From Bacteroidales bacterium Bact_13 (GTDB lineage: Bacteria; Bacteroidota; Bacteroidia; Bacteroidales; UBA932), in assembly GCA_001602845.1 (NCBI GenBank), contig LUZE01000145.1:1-57376 (forward strand): 57,376 nt of DNA. Reading direction: 5' to 3'. Below are positions 16,630-24,700 of the stretch, piece by piece; the first letter of the stretch is position 1, and each line of letters opens with the position of its first letter. Under the pieces are notes generated by a model. The model did no database searches. It saw nothing but the letters and a program-made list of their open reading frames with translations, and was not told the DNA's origin. The translations under genes were made by a program, and so were the position numbers.

Positions 16630-17827
16630 GGATTCCGTCTCGCCGCGCCAGCGGTTTATCGTCATCGGCATGACCGACGACCGGGAGGTATGGTTCCCGC
16701 CGGAAGTGCAGGCAGCCATCGCTGCGGGCCGCGTGTTTTCGGGTGGAAAACGGCATCATGAAATCGTGGCCCCGCTGCTTCCGGAAGGTGCTCGCTGGAT
16801 CGACATTACCGTGCCGCTGGAAGCGGTGTTCGCGCAATATGCCGGCCAGCCCGAAGTGGTGGTCTTCGCCTCCGGCGACCCGCTTTTCTTCGGTTTCGCC
16901 AACACGCTGCGGCGCGAGCTGCCTGACGCCGATATCACGGTTTTCCCGTCGTTCAACTCGCTGCAACTGCTCGCACATCGCATGCAGCTGCCCTATGCCG
17001 ACATGCGCACCGTTTCTTTGACTGGCCGGCCCTGGGAAGCTTTCGATACCGCACTGATCACCGGCGAAAGGCTCATCGGCGCGCTGACCGACCGGCAGAA
17101 GACCCCGGCCATGATTGCCCGGCGCATGCTGGATTATGGCTACGACAACTACCGGATGACCGTCGGCGAATGCCTGGGCAACCGGGAGACGGAACGCGTC
17201 CGTACCCTTTCTCTGGTCGAGGCTGTTTCGGCCGAATATACTTTTCCGAACTGCCTGGTGCTGGAACGGACAGCCCTGCGGAACCATCCCTTCGGCCTGC
17301 CCGAACATGATTTCGCCCTGCTCGACGGCCGGGTGAACATGATCACCAAGATGCCCATCCGCCTGCTGACCCTCAGCCAGCTCGACCTGGCCCGCCGCAC
17401 TTCGTTCTGGGACATCGGCTTCTGCACCGGCTCGGTTTCAATCGAAGCCCGGCTGCAGTTCCCGCATCTCAAGGTGACTTCCTTTGAAATCCGCGAAGCC
17501 GGGCGCGAACTGATGGAGCAGAACTCCCGCAAGTTCGGCGCCCCCGGCATCGACGTCCATATCGGCGACTTCCTCGAAACCGACCTCACCGGCCTGCCCG
17601 CCCCCGACGCCGTCTTCATCGGCGGCCATGGCGGCAAACTCATCGAAATGGTCCAGCGCATCGACCGCGTCCTCCTGCCCGGTGGCACGATCGTCTTCAA
17701 CGCCGTCAGCCAGCAAAGCCAGGACCTCTTCCGCGAAGCCGTCGCCACCGTCCACCGCCAGATCACCAGCACCATGCACGTCGCCATCAACCAGTTCAAC
17801 CCCATCGAAATCCTCAAAGCCGAATGA
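16622..17827 (+). CDS. cobL: Bifunctional precorrin-6Y methyltransferase/decarboxylase (CbiE-CbiT)
   Basis: A 401-residue fusion that methylates C5 and C15 and decarboxylates the acetate at C12. The N-terminal CbiE half has FIVIGMTDD, SGGKRHHEI, VVVFASGDPLFFG and GECLGNRETE. The CbiT half starts near residue 238 (MITKMPIRLLTLSQLDL) with the SAM-binding WDIGFCTGSVSIEA and AVFIGGHGG. Size and order match CobL. The ATG at 16622 lies inside the last codons of the upstream gene and the stop overlaps the next start (ATGA), so translation is tightly coupled. No repeat insert is visible. Confidence 0.94.
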   Translation: MCKDSVSPRQRFIVIGMTDDREVWFPPEVQAAIAAGRVFSGGKRHHEIVAPLLPEGARWIDITVPLEAVFAQYAGQPEVVVFASGDPLFFGFANTLRRELPDADITVFPSFNSLQLLAHRMQLPYADMRTVSLTGRPWEAFDTALITGERLIGALTDRQKTPAMIARRMLDYGYDNYRMTVGECLGNRETERVRTLSLVEAVSAEYTFPNCLVLERTALRNHPFGLPEHDFALLDGRVNMITKMPIRLLTLSQLDLARRTSFWDIGFCTGSVSIEARLQFPHLKVTSFEIREAGRELMEQNSRKFGAPGIDVHIGDFLETDLTGLPAPDAVFIGGHGGKLIEMVQRIDRVLLPGGTIVFNAVSQQSQDLFREAVATVHRQITSTMHVAINQFNPIEILKAE

Positions 17828-19671
17828 CCCATATCGCCATCATATTAGTATCCGAATCCTCCTTACCGTTGGCGCACCGCGTAGCGGAGCGGGCGGCGCG
17901 TTGGCCTGAACGCGAGACCCCCGGTCAGGCCGGGGGTGACGTCAGGATCTACACGAAAAAAGATATTGGATCCTACGCACCATATCTGAAACAACATTGG
18001 CAAGACTTCAGCGCCATTATCTTCATCGGCGCCCTCGGCATCTGCGTCCGAAGCATCGCCCCCGCCCTGAAAACCAAATATAACGACCCCCCCGTCGTCT
18101 GCATCGACAGCACCGGAAAATACGTCATCCCCGTCACCTCCGGTCACGTCGGCGGCGCCAACGATCTGGCACGAACCATCGCCGCAGCCATCGGTGCCCA
18201 GGCTGTCGTCACCACCCAGAGCGACAACGAAGGCCTCTGGGCCCTCGATACCCTCGACCGGCAATACGGCTGGCTCGCCGAAACCACACCCGCGCGCATG
18301 AACCGCGCCATCTTCGCCTTCGTCCGGAAACAACCCACCGCCCTCCTGCTCGAAACCCGCGATGCCGGCACCGACGCCCTCGAACGCACAAAACCTGACC
18401 ACGTCACCATTTTCTATCGCCGCGAAGACCTGAACCCCAAGGATTTCGGCCTGCTCATCGCCGTCACGCCCCGCACCCTTCCCGACGTGCCGGAAGGTCT
18501 TTCCGTGCTCGCATTCCGACCGCCCGTGCTTCATCTGGGCTTCGGCTGCCGTAAGCAGTGTGACCCGGCCGGCATCCCTGAAGCCATTGAGGCGAAACTG
18601 CTGGCGGAGGGCTTTTCGCCCAACTCCGTCGCGACGGTCGGAACCGTCGAATTGAAGAAAGACGAACGGCTGCTCCAGACCCTGGTGTCGCGCTGGCCCC
18701 AGGCACATGCTGAGATCTATCCCGCTGATACCCTGGCGGCCATAGAAGTGCCGAATCCCTCCGAAAAGGCGCTTGCCGCCACTGGCAGCGCCGGTGTCGC
18801 CGAAGCCGCGGCCCTTGCTTCCGCCCACGGCGGACCGCTCTGGATCGAGAAGCAGAAAGGAAAGGTTTCTGAGGGCAACGACTTTACCTTTGCCCTGGCG
18901 CAGGAGGCCGCTACGCTCCGTGCCGGCCATATCGAAATCGTGGGGGCAGGCCCGGGCGACCCGGAACTCGTTTCCGTACGCGGAAAGCGTTTCCTCCAGC
19001 AAGCCGACCTCATCCTGTATGCCGGCAGCCTCGTCCCGGTCGAGTTGACGCATTATGCCAAGCCCGGCTGCACGGTACGCAGTTCTGCTTCCATGGATCT
19101 TGAGGAGCAGTTTGCGCTGATGAAGGAGTTCTATGACAAGGGTTTGCTCGTGGTGCGGCTGCATACCGGCGATCCCTGCATCTACGGCGCCATCCAGGAG
19201 CAGATGGCCTTTTTCGACCGTTACGGTATGCGTTACCACATCACGCCCGGCATTTCGGCGTTCCAGGCCGCGGCTGCTGCGCTGCGTTCCCAGTTCACGA
19301 TTCCGGAGAAGGTGCAGACCATCATCCTGACGCGGGGCGAGGGGCGCACGCCGATGCCCGAGCGGGAACAGTTACACAAGCTTGCGCAGTCCCGGAGCAC
19401 GATGTGCATCTATCTCAGCGCGGCCATTGTGGAGGAAGTACAGGCCGAGTTGTTGCAGGCGTATCCGCCGGAAACGCCCGTGGCGGCTTGCTACAAGCTT
19501 ACCTGGAAGGAAGAGCGTATTTATCGCGGCGAGCTTCGCGACCTGGCGAAGATCGTCCGCGAGAACAACCTGACGCTCACGACGCTTTTGGTGGTGGGCG
19601 ATGCGATCGGGAACCGCGAGGGACTCTCGCGGCTTTATGCCCACGAATTCAAGCATCTGTTCCGATCATGA
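17824..19671 (+). CDS. Fused cobalt-precorrin-5A hydrolase / precorrin-4 C11-methyltransferase (CbiG-CbiF)
   Basis: A 615-residue fusion. The CbiG half (1 to about 355), which opens the lactone and releases acetaldehyde, shows FIGALGICVRSIAP, VTSGHVGGANDLA and LGFGCRK. The CbiF/CobM half from about residue 367 shows IVGAGPGDPELVSVRGKR, LYAGSLVP, HTGDPCIYGA and TPGISAFQAAAA. Residues about 24-39 (AARWPERETPGQAGG) interrupt the N-terminal strand-turn between LAHRVAER and DVRIYTKKD and derive from a palindrome ACCCCCGG-TCAGG-CCGGGGGT; the frame is kept. ATGA overlap with the upstream gene; 28-base gap to the next. Confidence 0.93.
   Translation: MTHIAIILVSESSLPLAHRVAERAARWPERETPGQAGGDVRIYTKKDIGSYAPYLKQHWQDFSAIIFIGALGICVRSIAPALKTKYNDPPVVCIDSTGKYVIPVTSGHVGGANDLARTIAAAIGAQAVVTTQSDNEGLWALDTLDRQYGWLAETTPARMNRAIFAFVRKQPTALLLETRDAGTDALERTKPDHVTIFYRREDLNPKDFGLLIAVTPRTLPDVPEGLSVLAFRPPVLHLGFGCRKQCDPAGIPEAIEAKLLAEGFSPNSVATVGTVELKKDERLLQTLVSRWPQAHAEIYPADTLAAIEVPNPSEKALAATGSAGVAEAAALASAHGGPLWIEKQKGKVSEGNDFTFALAQEAATLRAGHIEIVGAGPGDPELVSVRGKRFLQQADLILYAGSLVPVELTHYAKPGCTVRSSASMDLEEQFALMKEFYDKGLLVVRLHTGDPCIYGAIQEQMAFFDRYGMRYHITPGISAFQAAAAALRSQFTIPEKVQTIILTRGEGRTPMPEREQLHKLAQSRSTMCIYLSAAIVEEVQAELLQAYPPETPVAACYKLTWKEERIYRGELRDLAKIVRENNLTLTTLLVVGDAIGNREGLSRLYAHEFKHLFRS
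17917..17937. repeat. Coding palindrome in cbiG-cbiF
   Basis: ACCCCCGG-TCAGG-CCGGGGGT, an 8+5+8 perfect palindrome inside the CbiG half. It has the same geometry as the ATGCCCGG family and the same arms as 21602-21622. It is translated as TPGQAGG. Confidence 0.8.
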
Positions 19672-19699
19672 TTGTACGGGATACATCTCTTTCGAGACT

Positions 19700-21697
19700 A
19701 TGATTTTAATATTCGGCGGCACGACGGAAGGAAGGCTCGCGGTTCGGGTGGCGGACGCGGCGGGTTCGCCGTACTGGTACTCGACGCGGGGCGACCTGCA
19801 GCAAATTGAGTGCAAGCATGGGACGCATATTACCGGCGCTTTGGACGAGGCCGCGATGGCTGCGTTCTGTACGGGGCATGGCATCCGGCTGCTGGTCGAT
19901 GCGGCGCATCCTTTCGCGACCGAACTTCACCGTACCGTGGCCTCGGTTGCCGAGTCGCTCGACCTTCCCGTGGTTCGTATCGAGCGCCAATACACCGCCC
20001 CCGACCCGAACGTCATGCCCGGCCCCGACCCGAACGTCATGCCCGGCCCCGACCGGGCATCTCTCCGTTGGTGTGACGACTACGGCGATGCCATCCGCCA
20101 GCTGGAATCCGACGGGATTACCCGTCTTCTGGCGCTGACGGGGGTGCAGACCATTGGCAAGCTGCGCGCGTTTTGGACGCAGCACGACTGCTGGTTCCGG
20201 ATCCTTCATCGCGACGAGTCGCTGGAAAAGGCTGCCGCACAGGGATTTCCGTCCGAAAATCTGGTCTATTACAATGAAGAGGATGAGGCAGCGCTGATTG
20301 TGCGATTACAGCCACAGGCGATCTTGACGAAGGAGAGCGGGGAGTCGGGCGGCTTTTCGCAGAAGGTGGCGGCAGCGCAGGCTGCCGGGATTCCGGTGTA
20401 TGTGGTCCGTCGGCCGGCCTTGCCGCCGGGTTTCGAGATCGTTACCGGCGAGCATGGTCTCCGCAAGGCGATTGAGCGGCTGGTGCCGGGCTTCTTCCCG
20501 TTGCGCAGCGGCTTCACGACCGGCGCGTGTGCCACGGCGGCTTCGAAGGCAGCTTTACTGGCTTTATTGGGCCAGCCGGTGGGGGAGACCGTCGATGTCC
20601 TTTTCCCCAATGGCGAAACGCTCGCCCTGCCCGTCGCGCTGCAGAGCCCGCAAGCAAAGGCGGCGTGCGCAGGCCTGGTGGAGCGTTCACGGTTCCGCCG
20701 TGGCGAGTGCTCGACAGCCACGCGGGGTCTGAACGCGCCTGGGGCAAAGCAGCCGCAGTTTGCGGGCTCTGCTACGGCAGTCGTGATTAAGGATGCGGGA
20801 GACGATCCGGATGTGACAAACGGCCGGGAGATTGTCGCAACCGTCGCATTCAGTGATACCCCGGGGATTCATTTTCTGCAGGGAGAGGGCGTCGGCCGCG
20901 TGACGCTGCCGGGCCTTGGCCTGCCGATCGGCGGCCCCGCCATCAACCGCGTGCCGCGGCAGATGATCGAGCAGAATCTTTCCGCCCTCTATGACGGCGG
21001 CCTCGACGTCACGATTTCCGTACCCGGCGGCCGGGAACTGGCGCAGCGTACGTTCAACCCGAAGCTGGGCATCGTGGACGGCATTTCGATCATCGGTACT
21101 TCCGGTATCGTCCGGCCGTTCTCGAACGAAGCCTTCGTCGATGCTATCCGGCGGGAGGTTGAGGTGGCTATCGCCGTCGGCGCGCCTCAACTGGTCATCA
21201 ACTCGGGTGCCAAGAGTGAGGCCTTCCTCAAGGCGCGTTTTCCCGACCTGCCGCCGCAGGCGTTTGTGCATTATGGCAATTTCATCGGCGAGACCCTGAA
21301 GATCGCGTCCGACCTGAAGGTCCCGCACGTGACGATGGGCATCATGCTGGGCAAGGCCGTCAAGCTGGCCGAAGGCCATCTCGACACCCATAGCAAGAGC
21401 GTGGTGATGAACAAGGCGTTCCTGAAGGAGGTCGCCACGGAGGCCGGCTGTTCGCCGGCCGCCGCCGAAGCCATCGACCGCCTGACACTCGCCCGCGAGC
21501 TCTGGTCGGCGCTGCCTGCCAACGATGCCCGCCTTTTCTTCTCCGCCATCCTCTCCCGCTGCCACTCTGCTTGCTCCACTGTATACCCCAACCCGAACGT
21601 CACCCCCGGCTTGACCGGGGGTGACGTCATGCCCGGCCCCGACCGGGCATCTCTCACCATCCTCTTGCTCGACGAAGACGGCAATATTTTCGAATAG
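19700..21697 (+). CDS. Fused precorrin-6A reductase / cobalt-precorrin-5B C1-methyltransferase (CbiJ-CbiD) with three in-frame inserts
   Basis: A 665-residue fusion. CbiJ (1 to about 262) starts MILIFGGTTEGR, with DAAHPFA and LALTGVQTIGKL. CbiD (from about 264) has LRSGFTTGACATAA, VIKDAGDDPDVTNG, GEGVGRVTLPGL, ISIIGTSGIVRPFS and HYGNFIGETL. Three stretches have no family counterpart. One is at about 101-122 in CbiJ (PDPNVMPG twice, then PDRASL). The second, at about 319-357 in CbiD, carries GLVERSRFRRGE. The third is at about 629-652, just before the final TILLLDEDGNIFE. All keep the frame. The start at 19700 is chosen because upstream in-frame codons do not resemble CbiJ. Last gene of the ring operon. 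Confidence 0.92.
   Translation: MILIFGGTTEGRLAVRVADAAGSPYWYSTRGDLQQIECKHGTHITGALDEAAMAAFCTGHGIRLLVDAAHPFATELHRTVASVAESLDLPVVRIERQYTAPDPNVMPGPDPNVMPGPDRASLRWCDDYGDAIRQLESDGITRLLALTGVQTIGKLRAFWTQHDCWFRILHRDESLEKAAAQGFPSENLVYYNEEDEAALIVRLQPQAILTKESGESGGFSQKVAAAQAAGIPVYVVRRPALPPGFEIVTGEHGLRKAIERLVPGFFPLRSGFTTGACATAASKAALLALLGQPVGETVDVLFPNGETLALPVALQSPQAKAACAGLVERSRFRRGECSTATRGLNAPGAKQPQFAGSATAVVIKDAGDDPDVTNGREIVATVAFSDTPGIHFLQGEGVGRVTLPGLGLPIGGPAINRVPRQMIEQNLSALYDGGLDVTISVPGGRELAQRTFNPKLGIVDGISIIGTSGIVRPFSNEAFVDAIRREVEVAIAVGAPQLVINSGAKSEAFLKARFPDLPPQAFVHYGNFIGETLKIASDLKVPHVTMGIMLGKAVKLAEGHLDTHSKSVVMNKAFLKEVATEAGCSPAAAEAIDRLTLARELWSALPANDARLFFSAILSRCHSACSTVYPNPNVTPGLTGGDVMPGPDRASLTILLLDEDGNIFE
19999..20060 (+). 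repeat. Coding palindrome with 24-base tandem duplication in cbiJ
   Basis: A 24-base unit ending in CGTCATGCCCGG occurs twice in tandem (19999-20022 and 20023-20046), giving PDPNVMPG twice. It is followed by the completed palindrome ATGCCCGG-CCCCGA-CCGGGCAT at 20039-20060. Confidence 0.85.
20654..20770 (+). repeat. In-frame coding repeat insert in cbiD
   Basis: About 117 bases inside the CbiD half. The core 20672-20742 is 71 bases, the same length as the cobD and pduO cores and read in the same frame relative to the host gene. It is more diverged: GGCCTGGTGGAGC, CGGTTC, GGCGAG and GCGCCTGGGGCA are conserved, while the middle differs. It is translated ACAGLVERSRFRRGE, then APGAK. Confidence 0.75.
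21602..21650. repeat. Two adjacent coding palindromes at the cbiD 3' end
   Basis: ACCCCCGG-CTTGA-CCGGGGGT (21602-21622) is followed six bases later by ATGCCCGG-CCCCGA-CCGGGCAT (21629-21650). Both are translated in frame within cbiJ-cbiD, adding about 24 residues before the conserved C-terminal strand. Confidence 0.85.
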
Positions 21698-21703
21698 TTT
21701 TTG

Positions 21704-21711
21704 TATATTTG
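21704..21711 (+). promoter_or_regulatory. -7 promoter element, C10 protease operon
   Basis: TATATTTG 36 bases upstream of the ATG at 21748, matching TAnnTTTG. It lies in the short AT-rich gap just after cbiJ-cbiD. Confidence 0.6.
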
Positions 21712-21747
21712 TAGATATTATTGTCTTTTGGTCTAACTGGTTGACAT

Positions 21748-23559
21748 ATGAAAACTGTTAAACTGATTCTGGTTTCATTGGCAGCGGTGCTTCTCACCTT
21801 GCCTGCCATGGCCGGACCGGTCGATGTGTACCGGGCGGGCGAAGCGGCCAAATCGTTTTTCAAGAACGATCCCGTCGGTTCCCGCCGGATGGCCCCGGTC
21901 CATCGTGTCGAATTGTATTCCGCACCGCTGACCAAGGCGGGGGAATCCGCACCTGCCTTTTTCTTTTTCAACCGCGAAGGTGGCGGATTCGTAATCATCG
22001 CGGGCGACGATGCCTGCAAACCCATCCTGGGCTACTCATTCGAGGGAAGTCTTGACAGTGCCGACCAGCTGCCCGACGGCCTCCGTGACTGGCTGAACGA
22101 CTTTGAAGCGCAGGTCGCCCAGGTTCGTGCCGAGGGGACCGCTCCTGCCCGTGAGGAATGGATGGCCATCGAGTATCCCACGAAAGCAGGTAACGAATAC
22201 AAACCGGCGGTTTATCACGAGACCCCCGCCTGGAACCAGCACGCTCCGTTCAACCGCTTGTGCCCCAAGGTTGAAGGAGGTGAATCCTATGTCGGTTGCG
22301 TGCCGCTGGCGATGGGCCTGGTCATGAATTTCTTCGGATACCCGGCACAGGGAAAAGGTTCCCTCCCTTCCTATGATTATCAGTATGATGGTAAATCCTA
22401 CCATGTGGACGGCTATGAACTGAACTATTCCTACGATTGGGACAAGTTCCAGACGGTCGATTTCAACAAGAGCTATACCGACGAGCAGGCCGATGCGGTC
22501 GCACGCATGCTCCGTGACGTGGGCATCGCAGGGCAGGCCTGGTATCTTCCGGGCATGACCGACTGCAATTTCGAGCGGATCGTTCCGGGCGTCATCGACT
22601 ATTTCGGATACGATTCCAATGTCACGCACCTCAGGCGCTGGTATTTCACCGACGACCAGTGGATGGACATGATCAAGGGCGATCTGCAGGATCATCCGCT
22701 GATCTATGCCGCGAACCAGGAAAGCGGCGGACACGCCTTTGTGGTGGATGGCTACGACAAGAAGAACAACCTGCACATCAACTGGGGATGGGGCCCCAAG
22801 TACAACGGCTATTTTGCGCTCTCCGCTTTCATCCCGGTGTCCGGATCCAATTACAAGTATGCGCATACCACCGTCCTGGGACTCGTGCCTGACAAGGGGC
22901 AGGGCGGATACCCCACGGAATATCTGTATATCGGTGCGGCGATGGGATCTGACGGCGTCCTCTACAAGGGTCTTACAGCTTCCGCCACCCCGGAACGCGG
23001 ACAATCTTTCACCATGGACGTGGCGTGGTTCTTTAACGGTGGCCTCAAGGATTTCAATGGCAAAGTCTGTTTCGCCCTGACGGACAGTGACGGCAACATA
23101 ATAGAAAAGATATCCGGCGAGAAAGACGTCAAGAATCTGAAGCCCCGTGGTGGCCTGGGATATTTCCGTATTGAATGCAAGATCAACGCTTATCCGATGG
23201 AGGGCGACAAGGTGCGGCTCATCTATCGGAGCAACAACTGGCCGGAAGGGGAATGGAAGGTTCCGTTGTACCGGCTTGACGACGGGAGTATCGAGTCGGT
23301 CGCTGTCAAGGCCGATGACTCGAAGCTCGCGGACGTGACCTCGCTGCATTACGACAAGACTTCCGGCGGAGTGACCCTCAAGACCAAGGACCGCGTGGAA
23401 TGGTCGCTCAAGAAAGGTACGGCCTCTGTCAAGGAAGGTGTCAGCAGCGATTTCAAAATCTCGATCCCGGTCTCCGACCTGACAAAGGACACCTATACCC
23501 TTACGCTGAAACGCGGCAAGGAAAAACAGGAAATCACACTTAAAATGGGAAACAAATGA
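21748..23559 (+). CDS. Secreted C10-family cysteine protease (streptopain-like)
   Basis: A 603-residue protein with a signal peptide (cleavage after PAMAG) and a prodomain of the Spi/inhibitory type (about 25-140, AGEAAKSFF, GGGFVIIAGDDACKPILGYS). The protease domain follows, with nucleophile Cys184 in YVGCVPLAMGLVMNFFGYP and His329 in GGHAFVVDGYD, then LHINWGWGPKYNGYF. Residues about 390-603 are beta-rich C-terminal domains without a recognised sorting signal. In Bacteroidetes this family includes B. fragilis Bfp proteases. The gene is translationally coupled to a small lipoprotein (ATGA overlap), which may be its inhibitor or partner. It splits the cobalamin region in two. Confidence 0.9.
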   Translation: MKTVKLILVSLAAVLLTLPAMAGPVDVYRAGEAAKSFFKNDPVGSRRMAPVHRVELYSAPLTKAGESAPAFFFFNREGGGFVIIAGDDACKPILGYSFEGSLDSADQLPDGLRDWLNDFEAQVAQVRAEGTAPAREEWMAIEYPTKAGNEYKPAVYHETPAWNQHAPFNRLCPKVEGGESYVGCVPLAMGLVMNFFGYPAQGKGSLPSYDYQYDGKSYHVDGYELNYSYDWDKFQTVDFNKSYTDEQADAVARMLRDVGIAGQAWYLPGMTDCNFERIVPGVIDYFGYDSNVTHLRRWYFTDDQWMDMIKGDLQDHPLIYAANQESGGHAFVVDGYDKKNNLHINWGWGPKYNGYFALSAFIPVSGSNYKYAHTTVLGLVPDKGQGGYPTEYLYIGAAMGSDGVLYKGLTASATPERGQSFTMDVAWFFNGGLKDFNGKVCFALTDSDGNIIEKISGEKDVKNLKPRGGLGYFRIECKINAYPMEGDKVRLIYRSNNWPEGEWKVPLYRLDDGSIESVAVKADDSKLADVTSLHYDKTSGGVTLKTKDRVEWSLKKGTASVKEGVSSDFKISIPVSDLTKDTYTLTLKRGKEKQEITLKMGNK

Positions 23560-24164
23560 AACAGATACGATTCTATACGCTTTTCCTGACAGCACTCCTG
23601 TCTGTCCTGGTCTCCTGTGATCCGGTGGAACCGGAACCCGAACCGGTGCCGGAGCCTGATCCCTCGCTGCAGGTAGGCAGCTCTTCGATAGACCTGGGTG
23701 CAGAGGGCGGTTCCCAGTCCGTCACCCTGACCGCCAACTATGACTGGTCGGCCAAGACGACCGATTCCTGGCTCCAGGTGTCGCCCGTCTCCGGACAAAA
23801 GGGATCTGCTTCTTTGACGATCAGTGCGGATGCCAACAATACGGGCAAAGCCCGGAAAGGGACCGTGACGGTGGTCTGCCGCTCCGTGAACCGTACGATC
23901 AGCGTCAGCCAGCCGGCGAACCTGGCCCAGTCGCTTGTCATCAAGCACGAAAACACGCTGTTCTCCATCCCGGTCATTTCCGGAAGCGGTGTGACGGGCA
24001 AGGTCAGCTGGGGCGACGGTGCCGAAGAAACCTATACGACATCGCTCAGCCACACATATAGTTCCAGCGGCAGCCATACCGTGACGATCAAGTTGAACGG
24101 TGGAACGGCCTTCGACCTGGCATCGATCGCAGGCGTCAAGGAAATAGATGTGACGGAATTCTAG
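23556..24164 (+). CDS. BACON-domain lipoprotein, partner of the C10 protease
   Basis: A 202-residue lipoprotein. The signal peptide ends LVSC with Cys at about residue 21, followed by a PE/PD-rich linker. Residues about 38-122 are a BACON domain (LGAEGGSQSVTLTANYDWS, WLQVSPVSGQKG, VTVVCRSV). The tail (VSWGDGAEETYTTSLSHTY, then SGSHTVTIKL) is PKD-like. BACON domains are usually carbohydrate- or mucin-binding modules on Bacteroidetes surface proteins. The 4-base overlap with the protease gene implies a shared task; small neighbours of C10 proteases are often inhibitors, but this one does not visibly resemble a known inhibitor. Confidence 0.82.
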   Translation: MKQIRFYTLFLTALLSVLVSCDPVEPEPEPVPEPDPSLQVGSSSIDLGAEGGSQSVTLTANYDWSAKTTDSWLQVSPVSGQKGSASLTISADANNTGKARKGTVTVVCRSVNRTISVSQPANLAQSLVIKHENTLFSIPVISGSGVTGKVSWGDGAEETYTTSLSHTYSSSGSHTVTIKLNGGTAFDLASIAGVKEIDVTEF

Positions 24165-24167
24165 CCG

Positions 24168-24698
24168 TTAAAGCGTAATCCGTACAACGCCGCCGAACGG
24201 AGAAAGGGCGGCAAAGGCTTCCTGTGGGGTGACCGTCCCGGCATAAACCTGGGCGGCCACCAGCACGCCGCCATGTGCGAACACGGCCACGCGCTGCCAG
24301 GGTTTTTCGCGCAATTCGTCGAGGAAGCGGCTCACGCGCTGGTACTGCTGCATGAAAGATTCCCCGCCCGTAACGGGGGTGTTGATATGGTCGGCGTACC
24401 ACTCCTGCAAGTGCGGGTCGGTGATATCGTCGAAACGCTGCATCTCCCACTCGCCGAAGTCGATCTCCATGATGCGCGGGTCGCGCTGGGCATCTTTGTA
24501 TCCGCAGTAGTCTGCCAGCCGCGTGCAGCGGGAGAGGGGACTGGTGTAGACATGGTCGAACGGGCCGTATGCTTCCAGCGCAGCCTTCGTGACTGCGGCT
24601 TCTTCTTCAAAAGTCTCTTTCAGCGGTACGTCGGTCTGCCCGTAACACGTGCCCGTCGGCACGTCAACCATGGTATGGCGGATGAGGACGACTTCCAT
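24168..24698 (-). CDS. cobC: Alpha-ribazole-5'-phosphate phosphatase
   Basis: A 176-residue histidine phosphatase. LIRHTMVDVP has the catalytic RH near the N-terminus; SPLSRCTRLADY, EIDFGEWE and FAHGGVL complete the family signature. It removes the 5' phosphate from alpha-ribazole phosphate (or adenosylcobalamin phosphate) in nucleotide loop assembly. The ATG at 24698 is chosen because the frame upstream of it overlaps cobT and does not look like this family. Last gene of cobU-cobT-cobC, two bases after cobT, and convergent with the BACON lipoprotein gene (3-base gap). Confidence 0.9.
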   Translation of the reverse strand: MEVVLIRHTMVDVPTGTCYGQTDVPLKETFEEEAAVTKAALEAYGPFDHVYTSPLSRCTRLADYCGYKDAQRDPRIMEIDFGEWEMQRFDDITDPHLQEWYADHINTPVTGGESFMQQYQRVSRFLDELREKPWQRVAVFAHGGVLVAAQVYAGTVTPQEAFAALSPFGGVVRITL

Positions 24699-24700
24699 TG

